The position numbers were made by a program, and so were the translations under genes. The notes under the pieces were generated by a model, which was not told the origin of the DNA, did not search any database, and was given only the letters and a program-made list of their open reading frames with translations. From Sphingomonas sp. AR_OL41 (GTDB taxonomy: Bacteria; Pseudomonadota; Alphaproteobacteria; Sphingomonadales; Sphingomonadaceae), in contig NZ_JARYTI010000040.1 of the NCBI RefSeq assembly GCF_029911635.1, forward strand, positions 1-44,541: a DNA stretch of 44,541 bases, read 5' to 3'. Below, one piece after another: positions 33,935-43,095 of this stretch. Position 1 is the stretch's first letter. Each line of letters opens with the position of its first letter.

Positions 33935-34437
33935 AGAGTCATGCCACCACAATGGGTGAATCCTGTAGCCCGAAGGCGAGGGGCTTTAAAATGAGTCGTC
34001 GCTAGCTGGGATCTGGCGCGATTCAACAAACCGGCCGCCGCTCCATAATCTACGCCGCCCCGCACCCCGATTCTCGTGGCCGGCTCTTTCCCATCGTTGG
34101 TACAATGCACAGCGCGCGCCTGTTGGAACGCCGTGATTCCCGTCACGATCATCCGCAATAAATCCGAAGAAAACATCGAGGCTATTCGCATAATGCGGTG
34201 CCACTATTTCTTCACGCGACGCCGCACTCCGCCGCCTCACGGCTTGCTGCTTACGTAATCCGCCGTTGGCTAATGCGGACGCCATTACGGGAGATCTTGA
34301 AAGGCCCGGGCGGCAGCAGCCCCGAAAAGCCCACCCCATCGGCTCGCAAAACCCCAGCGCTACTTGCCTACATCTTGAAGTTCATTTCGGGCAATAGTTG
34401 CGCTGTTCTCGACACAACCGGTGTTTTTCATACCGCG

Positions 34438-35190
34438 CTAGACATGCGCCCCGCGCAACGCCGCAAGCCGCTCCATCGCCCAGCGATACATCTCCGCCTC
34501 GGCGGCGCGTTGCTGGCGGTCGAGCCGCTTCATCCGCGCCTCGACCTCCTCCAGCACCGCCAGCGCCTTGCGGTCGCGGCCCTGCGCGATCAGCAGCGCG
34601 GCGTAGCGGCAGCGCACTTCCTCGCCCGGGTAGCGCGTGACGATGTCGGCATAGATATCGAGCGCCTCGTCCTTGCGCTCCAGCTGCTCGAGGATGCGCG
34701 CGCGCAGCAGCGCCTGGCGGTCACGGTCGCTCTGCGCGGTCGCCGGGCGGTTGGCGTCGAGCGTAGCGAGCGCCGCGGCCGCGTCGCCGGTCTCGAACTG
34801 CGCGCGCGCCAGCTTCTCGCCGGTGCGCAGGTCAGCCGGCCCCATCGCCACCGCCTCGCGATAGAGCGGCAGCGCCTCGGCATGCTTGCCCAGCGCCGAC
34901 AGCGCATCGGCGAGCCGGATGCGGTTGGCGACGGTGTCGGCAAGGTCGAGCGCGCTGCGCGCCGCACGCACCTCGCGCTCGGGATCGATCGCCGCGACCG
35001 CCTTGGCCTGGACGGTGCGGACATGGCGGTTGCCCTTCATGCCCGGCAGGACCTCGACGATGACATAGGCCACCGTGCTGGCCACCGGCAGGAAGATCAG
35101 CGCCATGATCCACAACTGGTTGCGGCCGTTGCGGATCACATCGACGATGCAGACGATCTGCACCAGCAACAGCGCGAGATAGAGGATCAT
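34438..35190 (-). CDS. Membrane-anchored TPR protein with PLDc_N-like N-terminus
   Basis: The first 50 residues have two hydrophobic helices (MILYLALLLVQIVCIVDVI and LWIMALIFLPVASTVAYVIV), the arrangement of the PLDc_N domain that starts cardiolipin synthases, but no phospholipase (HKD) domain follows. Instead there are helical repeats of TPR type, for example LADALSALGKHAEALPLYRE and LLRARILEQLERKDEALDIY. It is 250 residues long. It would be an inner-membrane scaffold with cytoplasmic repeats. Its ATG overlaps the stop of the AmpG-like gene (ATGA), so it is translated with that permease. Confidence 0.78.
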   Translation of the reverse strand: MILYLALLLVQIVCIVDVIRNGRNQLWIMALIFLPVASTVAYVIVEVLPGMKGNRHVRTVQAKAVAAIDPEREVRAARSALDLADTVANRIRLADALSALGKHAEALPLYREAVAMGPADLRTGEKLARAQFETGDAAAALATLDANRPATAQSDRDRQALLRARILEQLERKDEALDIYADIVTRYPGEEVRCRYAALLIAQGRDRKALAVLEEVEARMKRLDRQQRAAEAEMYRWAMERLAALRGAHV

Positions 35191-36893
35191 GCCGTCTGTC
35201 CCGTACCGCCCGCTTCCGCGCGCCGCGCGACCGCGGCCGAGCGCCACCATTCGAGCAGCACGAACAGGATCGCCAGCAGCCCGACCACCGCGACCTCGCG
35301 GAACACCGTGGCATAGCCATATTTGTCGATCATCTCGCCGGCAAAACCCTTGCCGAGCGAACCGATCAGGAAGGTCAGCGACGACAGCAGCGCATATTGC
35401 ACCGCCGCGAACTTCTTGCTGACGATGCCCGAGACGAAGGCGACGAACGCCGCGCCGGCAAGGCCGGTCGAGATATTCTCGTAGCAGATCGTCAGCAGCA
35501 GCCGCGCCATGCGTTCGTCGCTGCCGAACCACAAGGCGAGCTGGTCGAGCCGGAACAGGTGCAGCACGATGTCGATATGCGCCCCGCCCTCGGCGAGATC
35601 GGCATAGAGGAAGTTGCCGAAAATCGGCATCGCCGCGCCGATCAGCACGGTCGGGAAGCGTCCGATGCGCAAAAACAGATAGCCGCCGATGCTGACCCCG
35701 ATGATCGACATGATGATGCCGAACACCTTCGACGCAAAGGCCACCTCGTCCTTCGAATAATGCATGAAATCGAGGTAGAAGGGGTACGCGAACGACGCCC
35801 AGATATTGTAGCACAGCGCATAGGTCAGGATCAGGCCGATCACGATCAAGACGCCCCAGCGAAGCCGTGCGGTCAGGTCGACCAGCGGCGCGACCAGCGC
35901 GCCGTAAAGATGGTTGGTCGCGGTGCGCGTCGTGGTGCGGGTCGGATCGACGGCGTGCTGCACCTCGCGGCCATGCGCCTTGAGCCAGTTGATCGCGGCG
36001 GCGATCGCCAGCGGCACCAGCACCGTCGCCGCGACGATGATCGGCCCGCGATATTTGAGGAAGTCGCCGACCGAGGGTGGCTTGGTGCCCGGGGGCCGCT
36101 CGGCCAGCATGCCGACCATGAACATGATGATCGTCACGATCGCCCAGGCCCAAGCGCCGCCGACGATCAGCAGTGCGCCGGCACGCACCTTTGGGTTGAC
36201 CTCGCCGGGCTCGGCCAGCACCTCGACCACCGCGCGCGGCGGCCGTTCGGTGTCGGGTGCGGTAAAGGTGATGGCGAGCAGCACGCTCATCAGCACCGCC
36301 ATGACGAGATAGACCGTCGGCCAGCTCATCCGCGCCGCCATGAACAGCGCGCCGGCGCCGCCGACGATGCTCGCGGTGCGATAACCCAGCTGGTAGATTG
36401 CCGAGAGCAGTTCGATCGGCGCGTCCTCGTCGGCGATGTCGATCCGCCAGCCATCGACCGCGACATCCTGCGTCGCCGAGCCGATCGCGCCGAGAAAGGC
36501 GAACAAGGCGAAGCGCGCGATGTGCACCGTCGGGTCGGTGATCACGAGGCCGATCAGCCCGACGATCATCAGCGCCTGGCACAGCATGATCCAGCTCTTG
36601 CGCCGCCCGAAGCGGTTGAGCAGCGGCAGTTCGAGTCGGTCGACCAGCGGCGACCACAGGAATTTGAAGGCATAGGTCAGCCCGACCCAGGACAGCACGC
36701 CGATCGTCGCGAGATTGACCTTCACCTCGCCCAGCCACGCCGTCAGCGTGCCGACGAGCAGCGCGAAGGGCAGCCCCGACGAGAAAGCAAGCGCCAACAT
36801 CGACGCCGACTTGCGCGTACCCAGCGCCGCCGCGAGCAATTTGAATCCCTTTGGACGCGTTTCAGCCAACTTAACCCCCGGTGTTTTTCCCAT
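35187..36893 (-). CDS. ampG: AmpG-like MFS permease (muropeptide transporter)
   Basis: The 568-residue protein begins RKSASMLALAFSSGLPFALL (AmpG helix 1, with SSGLPF) and SPLVDRLELPLLNRFGRRKS (loop 2-3). It continues SATQDVAVDGWRIDIADEDA, where the ATQD.A.D.. block is the AmpG hallmark. Extra hydrophobic segments and a long internal region (about residues 220-330) make it longer than the enterobacterial AmpG. AmpG imports anhydromuropeptides from cell wall turnover for recycling and beta-lactamase control. No ampR or ampC is next to it; the TPR protein is co-translated. Confidence 0.87.
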   Translation of the reverse strand: MGKTPGVKLAETRPKGFKLLAAALGTRKSASMLALAFSSGLPFALLVGTLTAWLGEVKVNLATIGVLSWVGLTYAFKFLWSPLVDRLELPLLNRFGRRKSWIMLCQALMIVGLIGLVITDPTVHIARFALFAFLGAIGSATQDVAVDGWRIDIADEDAPIELLSAIYQLGYRTASIVGGAGALFMAARMSWPTVYLVMAVLMSVLLAITFTAPDTERPPRAVVEVLAEPGEVNPKVRAGALLIVGGAWAWAIVTIIMFMVGMLAERPPGTKPPSVGDFLKYRGPIIVAATVLVPLAIAAAINWLKAHGREVQHAVDPTRTTTRTATNHLYGALVAPLVDLTARLRWGVLIVIGLILTYALCYNIWASFAYPFYLDFMHYSKDEVAFASKVFGIIMSIIGVSIGGYLFLRIGRFPTVLIGAAMPIFGNFLYADLAEGGAHIDIVLHLFRLDQLALWFGSDERMARLLLTICYENISTGLAGAAFVAFVSGIVSKKFAAVQYALLSSLTFLIGSLGKGFAGEMIDKYGYATVFREVAVVGLLAILFVLLEWWRSAAVARRAEAGGTGQTA

Positions 36894-36930
36894 GTGAGAT
36901 TAGAGAGGTTCTGCGCTATGCCTAGTGCCC

Positions 36931-38052
36931 ATGAACGCTCCGACCCTCGGACAGCTCGAACTGGCGCGTCAACTCATCGCCGATGGCGCACCGGCGCCGA
37001 GCGCGATCACCCATGTCGATGCCGCCGCCTATACCGACCCGGCGCGCCACCGCGCCGAGCAGGAGCGCATCTTCGCGCGTGTGCCGCTGGTCATCGGCCC
37101 TTCCGCGCTGCTGCCCGAGCCCAATATGGCGGTGCCGCATGACGGGTTCGGCAAGCCGCTGCTGATCGCGCGCGACCGCGACGGCACCGCGCAGGTCTTC
37201 CTCAATGTCTGCCGCCACCGCGGCACGCGGCTGGTCGAGGGCAATGAGCCGGTCTGTGCGCCACGCCTGATCTGCCCCTATCATGCGTGGAGCTACACGC
37301 TCGACGGCAAGCTCGCCGCCCTGCCCCGCGCCGAGAGCTTTCCCGAGCTCGACAAGGCCGACTTCGCGCTCAAGCGCCTGCCGACGCGCGAGGCCGGCGG
37401 GCTGATCTGGTTCAGCTTCGACGAGGCGGCGGACTTCAGCGAGGCCGAGGCGCTCGGCCCCGATTTCGAGGCCTTCGCCATGCCGCGCCAGCATCTCTTC
37501 CGCCGCCGCACGCACGATGTGCCGGCGAACTGGAAGCTGATCATGGACGCCTTCCTCGAAAGCTATCACGTCCAGCGGCTCCACGCCGCGACGATCGGGC
37601 CGTTCTTCAAGGACGGCGTCAACACCGCCGACACGATCGGCCCGCACCAGCGCTCCGCCGTCGGACGCGCTGCGGCACTGGCCGCGATCGACGGCGCCGA
37701 CTGGCCGGCGCTGCGCGGCGCGATCACCTATACCTATCAGCTGTTCCCCGGCACGGTGCTGATCGTCAGCCCCGATTACATGAACCTGATGGTGATGATG
37801 CCGCAGGCCGCGGACCGCGTGCTGGTCGAGGATTTCATGCTCATCCCCGAGGCACCCGCGACCGACAAGGCGCGCGACCATTGGGAACGCAGCTGGGCGC
37901 TGCTCGACGGCGGCGTCTTCGCGGCCGAGGATTTCCGCGCGGCGGCGCTCGGGCAGCAGGGGCTGGAGTCGGGCGCACTCGACCGCATCACGCTCGGCAC
38001 ACTGGAGACGGGCATTCGCAAGTTTCATGATGCGGTAGAGGCGCGACTCTAG
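36931..38052 (+). CDS. Rieske non-heme iron oxygenase, alpha subunit type
   Basis: The Rieske 2Fe-2S site is seen as FLNVCRHRGTRLVEG (C-x-H) and LICPYHAWSYTLDGKL (C-x2-H). The mononuclear iron site is in NWKLIMDAFLESYHVQRLH, with two His and an upstream Asp. The C-terminal SRPBCC domain completes the fold in about 373 residues. The protein would hydroxylate or demethylate an aromatic or related compound with electrons from a separate reductase, which is not in this window. ATG 36931 is preferred; GTG 36925 is possible. A TonB receptor gene follows after 140 bases, so uptake and attack of one compound may be linked. Confidence 0.9.
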   Translation: MNAPTLGQLELARQLIADGAPAPSAITHVDAAAYTDPARHRAEQERIFARVPLVIGPSALLPEPNMAVPHDGFGKPLLIARDRDGTAQVFLNVCRHRGTRLVEGNEPVCAPRLICPYHAWSYTLDGKLAALPRAESFPELDKADFALKRLPTREAGGLIWFSFDEAADFSEAEALGPDFEAFAMPRQHLFRRRTHDVPANWKLIMDAFLESYHVQRLHAATIGPFFKDGVNTADTIGPHQRSAVGRAAALAAIDGADWPALRGAITYTYQLFPGTVLIVSPDYMNLMVMMPQAADRVLVEDFMLIPEAPATDKARDHWERSWALLDGGVFAAEDFRAAALGQQGLESGALDRITLGTLETGIRKFHDAVEARL

Positions 38053-38194
38053 CGCTTCGGTTGCGTCGATGCCGCTCGCCGCACCGAAGGTTCGCCCCAG
38101 TCCAAATCGCCGGTTCGTCATAGGCCAAGCCCAACCGGTAAAGCGCTGCTAGACTGACCGTTACAAGGGCAAAAAGTCGAAAACGGGGAGAGAG

Positions 38195-40798
38195 ATGGTG
38201 AAGATTCACTGGGGCATCAGCCTGGCCGCGCTCGCGGTCGCGAGCCTGCCGATGGCGGCCATGGCGCAGGAAGCCAGGAGCACGCCGGCACCGGCAGATG
38301 AGCAGGGCATTCCCGACATCGTCGTGACCGCGCAAAAGCGCGCCGAGAATGTTCAGGACGTACCGATCGCGATCACCGCCTTCACCGCCTCCGCGCTCAA
38401 GGAGCGCGCGATCGGCGATGTCAGCCAGCTGTCGGCGATCACGCCGAACGTCAATCTCGATGGCGGCACGCCCTTTTCGGGCTCCTCCGCCGTGCTGTCC
38501 GCCTTCATCCGCGGCATCGGGGCGGATGATTTCGCCTTCAACATCGATCCGGGCGTCGGCGTCTATGTCGACGGCGTCTATCTGGCCCGCACCGTCGGCG
38601 CCAATCAGGATCTGCTCGACGTCGACCGGATCGAAGTGCTCAAGGGGCCGCAGGGCACACTGTTCGGCCGCAACACGATCGGCGGCGCCATCTCGATCGT
38701 CACGCGCGACCCCGGCAGCAAATTCCGCTTCACCGGCGACGTCACCACCGGCAGCTACCATTTGCTGCAGGTCCGCGGATCGGCCGATATCCCGATCGCC
38801 GCCAACCTCAATTCCTCGATCACTTTCGGGGTGAAGCAACAGGATGGCTATCTGCAGCGCGTGCCTTATCCCGACGCACGCGCCGCCAATGCCGACTCCT
38901 ACACCTCCTTCGCCGCCGCCGGCTATGACACCGCCGCGCGCGAGGGTGCGGCCAACAACTGGGATCTGCGCGGCAAGCTCAAATGGGACAATGGCGGCGC
39001 GCTGAAGGTGACGCTGACCGGCGACTATACCAGCGACCGCGGCACCACCGCCAACAAGCTGATCGCGACGGCGGAGACCGTCCCCGGCAATTTCGCCGGC
39101 ACGGCGAACCTGCCCGGCACCGCCTTCGATCCGACCGGCACCACCGGCTTCCTGTTCGCCGGCCTCTACAATTTCTGCATCGGCGCGACGCCTGCGCAGA
39201 TCTCGGCGCGTGGCGCGGCCGGCCTGTGTGGCGTGCGCGGCACGCAATATCGTCCCGGCCTGCAACTCGGCGCGCTGGCCAGCGTCAATGTCGATGCCAA
39301 CCCCAACAACAACCGGCTCCCCTGGGACAGCCGCTTCCTGAACGGCAACATCGATCAGAGCTACGCGACCGGCAACAGCTTTTCGCGGCTCGAAAGCTGG
39401 GGCCTGGGTGGCACGCTGCAATACGACCTGTCGGATGCCGTCACGATCAAGTCGATCACCGCCTATCGCGCGCTGCACTGGGCAGCGGGCCTCGATGCCG
39501 ACGGGTCGCCGCTCAACATGCTGCAGCTCAGCTTCAGCATGAACCAGTGGCAGGTCAGCCAGGAATTCCAGGTCCTCGGCCACGCGCTCGACAAGAAGCT
39601 CAATTATGTGCTCGGCGCCTATTATTTCAAGGAAGCGGGCGACCTGCACGATTATGTGACGTTCGCCGAGGGGCTGTTGCAGGTCGATGGGCCCAACAAG
39701 CTCGAGACCGAGAATTACGCCGTCTTCGGCCAGATCGACTACCGCCCGATCGACCTGATCGGGATCACGCTCGGCGGACGCTACACGCATGAGAACAAGT
39801 CGTTCGAGGGCGGGCAGCAGGATCTCAACGGTTTCAACTACAAGCTGTTCGGCTGCTCCGACGCCAATGGCAACATCGCGCCGAACCAGATCCTGCTGTT
39901 CGCGCCCGTCACCTGCGCCCAGGCCAACGCGTTCCCCGACCCGACCAATCCGGTCCGCATCTACACCCCCGGGGTCAACCACAAGACCTTCAGCAACTTC
40001 TCGCCCAAGGTCGGCGTGCAGCTCCACCCGACCAGCCAGGTGATGGTCTATGGCAGCTGGTCGAAAGGCTACAAGACCGGCGGCTGGACGACCCGGCTGT
40101 CCAATCCGCAGGGCAGCGTCGCGCCCGGTTTCGGCGAGGAGAAGGCAACGACCTGGGAGGTCGGCGTCAAGTCGACGCTGATCGACCGCAAGCTGCAGCT
40201 CAATCTCGCGGCCTTCACCACCGACTATCGCGGCATCCAGCTCAACATCCAGATCGGCACGTCACCGACCATCGCCAACGCCGGCAACGCGCGGATCAAG
40301 GGGTTCGAGGCCGAACTGGTCGCACGACCGTTCAGCGGCTTCACCGTCAACACGTCGCTCGGCTATATCAGCGCCAAGTACACCTATGTCGATCCGGCGG
40401 TGGCGGCCGTCAGTGGCGCGAACGTCTTCCAGGCCGGCACGCTGGTCGGGGCACCGCTTCCCAAGACGCCGAACTGGAAGGTCAACATCAGCCCGCGCTA
40501 CGAGGCGCGGCTCGGCAATGGCGGCAAGCTGATCTTCGTCGGCGACTGGACGCACACGTCGAGCCTGTGGAACGACACCCAGCGCACCTATGCGCTGCGC
40601 CGTCCGTCCACCGACATGATCAATGCCGGCGTCACCTATGAGGAGCCGAACGGCCATTGGTCGCTGACTGCGGGGGGCACCAACCTCACCGAGGATCGCT
40701 ACCTGACCTCGGGCGGCTCCAACATCGCCGACGGCGCTATCTTCGGCACCTATAACCGGCCGCGCGAATGGTATGCCCGGCTCGGCGTCAAGTTCTGA
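38195..40798 (+). CDS. TonB-dependent outer membrane receptor
   Basis: The 867-residue protein has a signal peptide (about 1-25, ending MAAMAQEA), a TonB box-like stretch IPDIVVTAQKRAENVQDVPI, a plug domain with DVDRIEVLKGPQGTLFGRNT and GGAISIVTRDP, and a C-terminal beta-barrel ending ARLGVKF with terminal Phe. Sphingomonads use such receptors for iron-siderophores and for oligomeric or aromatic nutrients. Here the neighbours (Rieske oxygenase, alcohol dehydrogenase) favour an organic substrate. ATG 38195 follows GGGGAGAGAG. A 9-bp hairpin separates it from the dehydrogenase gene. Confidence 0.93.
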   Translation: MVKIHWGISLAALAVASLPMAAMAQEARSTPAPADEQGIPDIVVTAQKRAENVQDVPIAITAFTASALKERAIGDVSQLSAITPNVNLDGGTPFSGSSAVLSAFIRGIGADDFAFNIDPGVGVYVDGVYLARTVGANQDLLDVDRIEVLKGPQGTLFGRNTIGGAISIVTRDPGSKFRFTGDVTTGSYHLLQVRGSADIPIAANLNSSITFGVKQQDGYLQRVPYPDARAANADSYTSFAAAGYDTAAREGAANNWDLRGKLKWDNGGALKVTLTGDYTSDRGTTANKLIATAETVPGNFAGTANLPGTAFDPTGTTGFLFAGLYNFCIGATPAQISARGAAGLCGVRGTQYRPGLQLGALASVNVDANPNNNRLPWDSRFLNGNIDQSYATGNSFSRLESWGLGGTLQYDLSDAVTIKSITAYRALHWAAGLDADGSPLNMLQLSFSMNQWQVSQEFQVLGHALDKKLNYVLGAYYFKEAGDLHDYVTFAEGLLQVDGPNKLETENYAVFGQIDYRPIDLIGITLGGRYTHENKSFEGGQQDLNGFNYKLFGCSDANGNIAPNQILLFAPVTCAQANAFPDPTNPVRIYTPGVNHKTFSNFSPKVGVQLHPTSQVMVYGSWSKGYKTGGWTTRLSNPQGSVAPGFGEEKATTWEVGVKSTLIDRKLQLNLAAFTTDYRGIQLNIQIGTSPTIANAGNARIKGFEAELVARPFSGFTVNTSLGYISAKYTYVDPAVAAVSGANVFQAGTLVGAPLPKTPNWKVNISPRYEARLGNGGKLIFVGDWTHTSSLWNDTQRTYALRRPSTDMINAGVTYEEPNGHWSLTAGGTNLTEDRYLTSGGSNIADGAIFGTYNRPREWYARLGVKF

Positions 40799-40809
40799 AC
40801 CTTCCCCCT

Positions 40810-40838
40810 TGCCGGCCCGCAGCGCGGCGGGGCCGGCA
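40810..40838 (+). terminator. Intergenic hairpin between TonB receptor and dehydrogenase genes
   Basis: TGCCGGCCC at 40810-40818 pairs perfectly with GGGCCGGCA at 40830-40838 around an 11-base loop. Only a weak T-run follows (CTTT), so it may attenuate instead of fully ending transcription into the dehydrogenase gene. Confidence 0.5.
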
Positions 40839-40860
40839 CTTTCCCGCCACGGAGCACCCC

Positions 40861-41973
40861 ATGAACTATCCGGCCCAGGCAGCGGTCCTCCGCGGCCAAA
40901 GCGTCCCCATGTCGATCGAGCCGGTGATCATCGCCAAGCCGCGCTTCGACGAAGTGCTGGTGAAGATCGCCGGTGTCGGCGTGTGTCATACCGACATGGT
41001 GATGCGCGACGGCCTGCTCCCGATACCCCGGCCCGTCGTGCTGGGTCATGAAGGCGCCGGGCGCGTGCTCGCGGTCGGCAGCGCGATCGACGATCTGGCA
41101 CCCGGCGACCATGTCGCGCTGAGCTTTTCGAGCTGCGGCCAGTGCCCGTCATGCGATCTTCGCGAACCGGCTTATTGCCACAGCTGGGTGCCGCTCAACT
41201 TCTTCGGCGCGCGCGCCGATGGCAGCACGGCGATCACCGCCGCGGGCGGCGAACCGGTCCATAGCCATGTCTTCGGCCAGTCGTCTTTCGCGACGCATGC
41301 GGTCGTCCACCGCCGCAACGCGGTGAAGGTCGATCGCGATCTGCCGATCGAGCTGCTCGGCCCGCTGGGATGCGGCATCATGACCGGCGCCGGCGCGGTA
41401 CTCAACGCGCTGAAGGTGCGCCCAGGCAGCAGCATCGCGGTGATCGGCGTCGGCGCGGTCGGCCTGGCGGCGGTGATGGCAGCAAGGATCGCGGGCGCGT
41501 CGGCGATCGTGGCGATCGATCGCCACCCCAGCCGCATCGCGCTCGCCCGCGAACTCGGCGCCACGCACGCCGTCGCGGCCGATGGCCGCGACATCGCCGA
41601 GATCATCGCGTCGCTCGGTATTGCCGGGCTCGATTATGCGCTCGACACCACCGGCGTCGTTCCGCTGGTCGAACAGACAATCTCTGCGCTTGCCCCGCGT
41701 GGCGAGATGGCGCTGGTCGCCGCCTTCGCCCCCGGCGCCAAGGTCGGTCTCGACGCCACCCATGTGATGAGCGGCGGCCGCGTCATCCGCGGCGTCGTCG
41801 AAGGAAGCGCCGACCCGCAGACCTTCATCCCCCAGCTGCTCGCCTATCACCGCGCCGGCAAACTGCCGTTCGACCGGCTGATCAAGACCTATCCCTTTGA
41901 GGATATCCTCACGGCCATCGCGGACGGCGAGGAAGGCCGCGTGGTCAAGCCCGTGCTGCTGATGCCCGACTGA
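40861..41973 (+). CDS. Zinc-dependent alcohol dehydrogenase (aryl-alcohol/benzyl type)
   Basis: The 370-residue MDR enzyme keeps the catalytic zinc ligands (Cys in VGVCHTDMVMRDG, His-Glu in VLGHEGAG, Cys in LGPLGCGIMTGAG) and the structural zinc cluster SCGQCPSCDLREPAYC. The NAD motif is VIGVGAVGLAAVMAARIAG with Asp in AIDRHP, so NAD is preferred. The layout fits aryl-alcohol dehydrogenases, which oxidise benzylic or related alcohols to aldehydes. ATG 40861 starts the conserved region; the open frame before it is not coding. The gene lies between the TonB receptor and a converging AraC regulator gene. Confidence 0.92.
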   Translation: MNYPAQAAVLRGQSVPMSIEPVIIAKPRFDEVLVKIAGVGVCHTDMVMRDGLLPIPRPVVLGHEGAGRVLAVGSAIDDLAPGDHVALSFSSCGQCPSCDLREPAYCHSWVPLNFFGARADGSTAITAAGGEPVHSHVFGQSSFATHAVVHRRNAVKVDRDLPIELLGPLGCGIMTGAGAVLNALKVRPGSSIAVIGVGAVGLAAVMAARIAGASAIVAIDRHPSRIALARELGATHAVAADGRDIAEIIASLGIAGLDYALDTTGVVPLVEQTISALAPRGEMALVAAFAPGAKVGLDATHVMSGGRVIRGVVEGSADPQTFIPQLLAYHRAGKLPFDRLIKTYPFEDILTAIADGEEGRVVKPVLLMPD

Positions 41974-41982
41974 TCGCGTCGA

Positions 41983-42909
41983 TCATTGCTGGTGGCGTCG
42001 ACGCCAGTCGAGCGGCGTCATATCGAATTGCTGGCGGAAGCAGCGGCTGAAAAAAGCCGAATCGCTGAAGCCGAGATCGAACGCGATGCTGGTGATCGAT
42101 CGGTCATTATGCTCCCTGAGCAGCACCGCGGCGCGGTTGAGCCGTTCCCGCCGGATATAGGCGGACGGGCTGGTCGCAATCTGCGCGAACGCCTTTTGCA
42201 CGGCGCGCGGCGATTTGCCGCTCATCACCGCCAGCGACGCGGTGCCGAGTTCGGTGTCTCCAAGGTTGCGGCGGACATGATCGACCAGCATCGCCAGCGT
42301 ACCGGGTGCTTCACCGTCCAGATCGCAGTGCCGCTCGCCGAGCATCGTCGTCGATGCCATGGCTGCCAGGATGTGCATGATCGCCTCGCTGCCCTCCTCG
42401 AGCGACTGGCCGAACGCCCACAGGCCCGTGAGATAGTGGCGGAACAGCGCGACACGGGGGTCGCTGCCGCTGAACATCGTGACATGCGAATCCACGCAAC
42501 TGCCGATCGCCGGCATCAATGCGGTCGGGACCTGCGCGATCAGGCAATCATTCCGGTCGGATACGTCGATCGTATAGGGCCTGCCCGGATCACACACGAT
42601 CAGATCGCCGGCACCGGCACGCACCGATCGGCGGCCGTCGCTGACATGGCAAAATCCGCGATGGATGACATGGAGGACCGCCCATTCGCCGACGTCGCAC
42701 TGCGCCAGGCGCAGCACCCGCGAGCGCGAGGCGGCGGCGCGCATCAGACCGATCTCGCCGATCGACCAGCGCTGCAACTGCCCGGCGAAGCTCTGTCCGG
42801 GAATTTCGACTTGCATGCCGGGAAAGGTGTTGGCGACCACCATGTTCCAATATTTCACACGGTGGTCGTGATCGACATTGCGGGTGGAAAATGTCTCCAG
42901 GGCTTCCAT
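41983..42909 (-). CDS. AraC-family transcriptional regulator
   Basis: The 308 residues have an N-terminal cupin-like effector domain (about 1-190, including IHRGFCHVSDGRRSVRAGAG) and a C-terminal double helix-turn-helix. HTH 1 is GTASLAVMSGKSPRAVQKAF and HTH 2 is SITSIAFDLGFSDSAFFSRC, ending in the family signature FDMTPLDWRRRH. It should sense a small molecule and activate transcription. Converging on the dehydrogenase gene, 9 bases apart at the 3' ends, it is the natural candidate to control the receptor and dehydrogenase genes. The start has a strong GGGGAG site. Confidence 0.9.
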   Translation of the reverse strand: MEALETFSTRNVDHDHRVKYWNMVVANTFPGMQVEIPGQSFAGQLQRWSIGEIGLMRAAASRSRVLRLAQCDVGEWAVLHVIHRGFCHVSDGRRSVRAGAGDLIVCDPGRPYTIDVSDRNDCLIAQVPTALMPAIGSCVDSHVTMFSGSDPRVALFRHYLTGLWAFGQSLEEGSEAIMHILAAMASTTMLGERHCDLDGEAPGTLAMLVDHVRRNLGDTELGTASLAVMSGKSPRAVQKAFAQIATSPSAYIRRERLNRAAVLLREHNDRSITSIAFDLGFSDSAFFSRCFRQQFDMTPLDWRRRHQQ

Positions 42910-43020
42910 GTCGCCACTCCCCTTCCCTGTTATCCGTCATGGCAACCCTGTCGGTCGGGTCGTCCATCACGCGAATTGGGGGAGAGCATATCCCATTGTC
43001 ATGGTTCATGCCAAGCACGC

Positions 43021-43044
43021 GGCCTGGCCGGCCGCTGCCAGGCC
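43021..43044. repeat. Palindrome downstream of the response regulator gene
   Basis: GGCCTGGC at 43021-43028 pairs perfectly with GCCAGGCC at 43037-43044. It lies in the gap between the response regulator gene end and the AraC gene start, both on the minus strand. No T-run follows on either strand. Confidence 0.4.
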
Positions 43045-43095
43045 TGGCGACTGTTATGGCTGTACGGCGTTGATCCTGTTGGTATCGCGCCGGTT

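Larger units (their letters stand above)
33564..34437. other. Gene-free repeat island of about 870 bases
   Basis: No supported gene lies between the small CC-rich gene and the TPR protein gene. The first half (33600-33950) is made of nested palindromes: the cloverleaf at 33722-33809 and two strong hairpins at 33887-33934, with a CCCCACCCCCAACCCCTCCC-like stretch at 33639 resembling the arms around the DUF559 gene. The second half (33960-34437) is AT-richer and has no recognisable content; frames such as 33986-34339 on the minus strand lack family features. Confidence 0.55.

Noticed and set aside
37988..40027. A 679-codon minus-strand open frame
   Set aside because: It is antisense to the TonB receptor gene and has only shadow composition.
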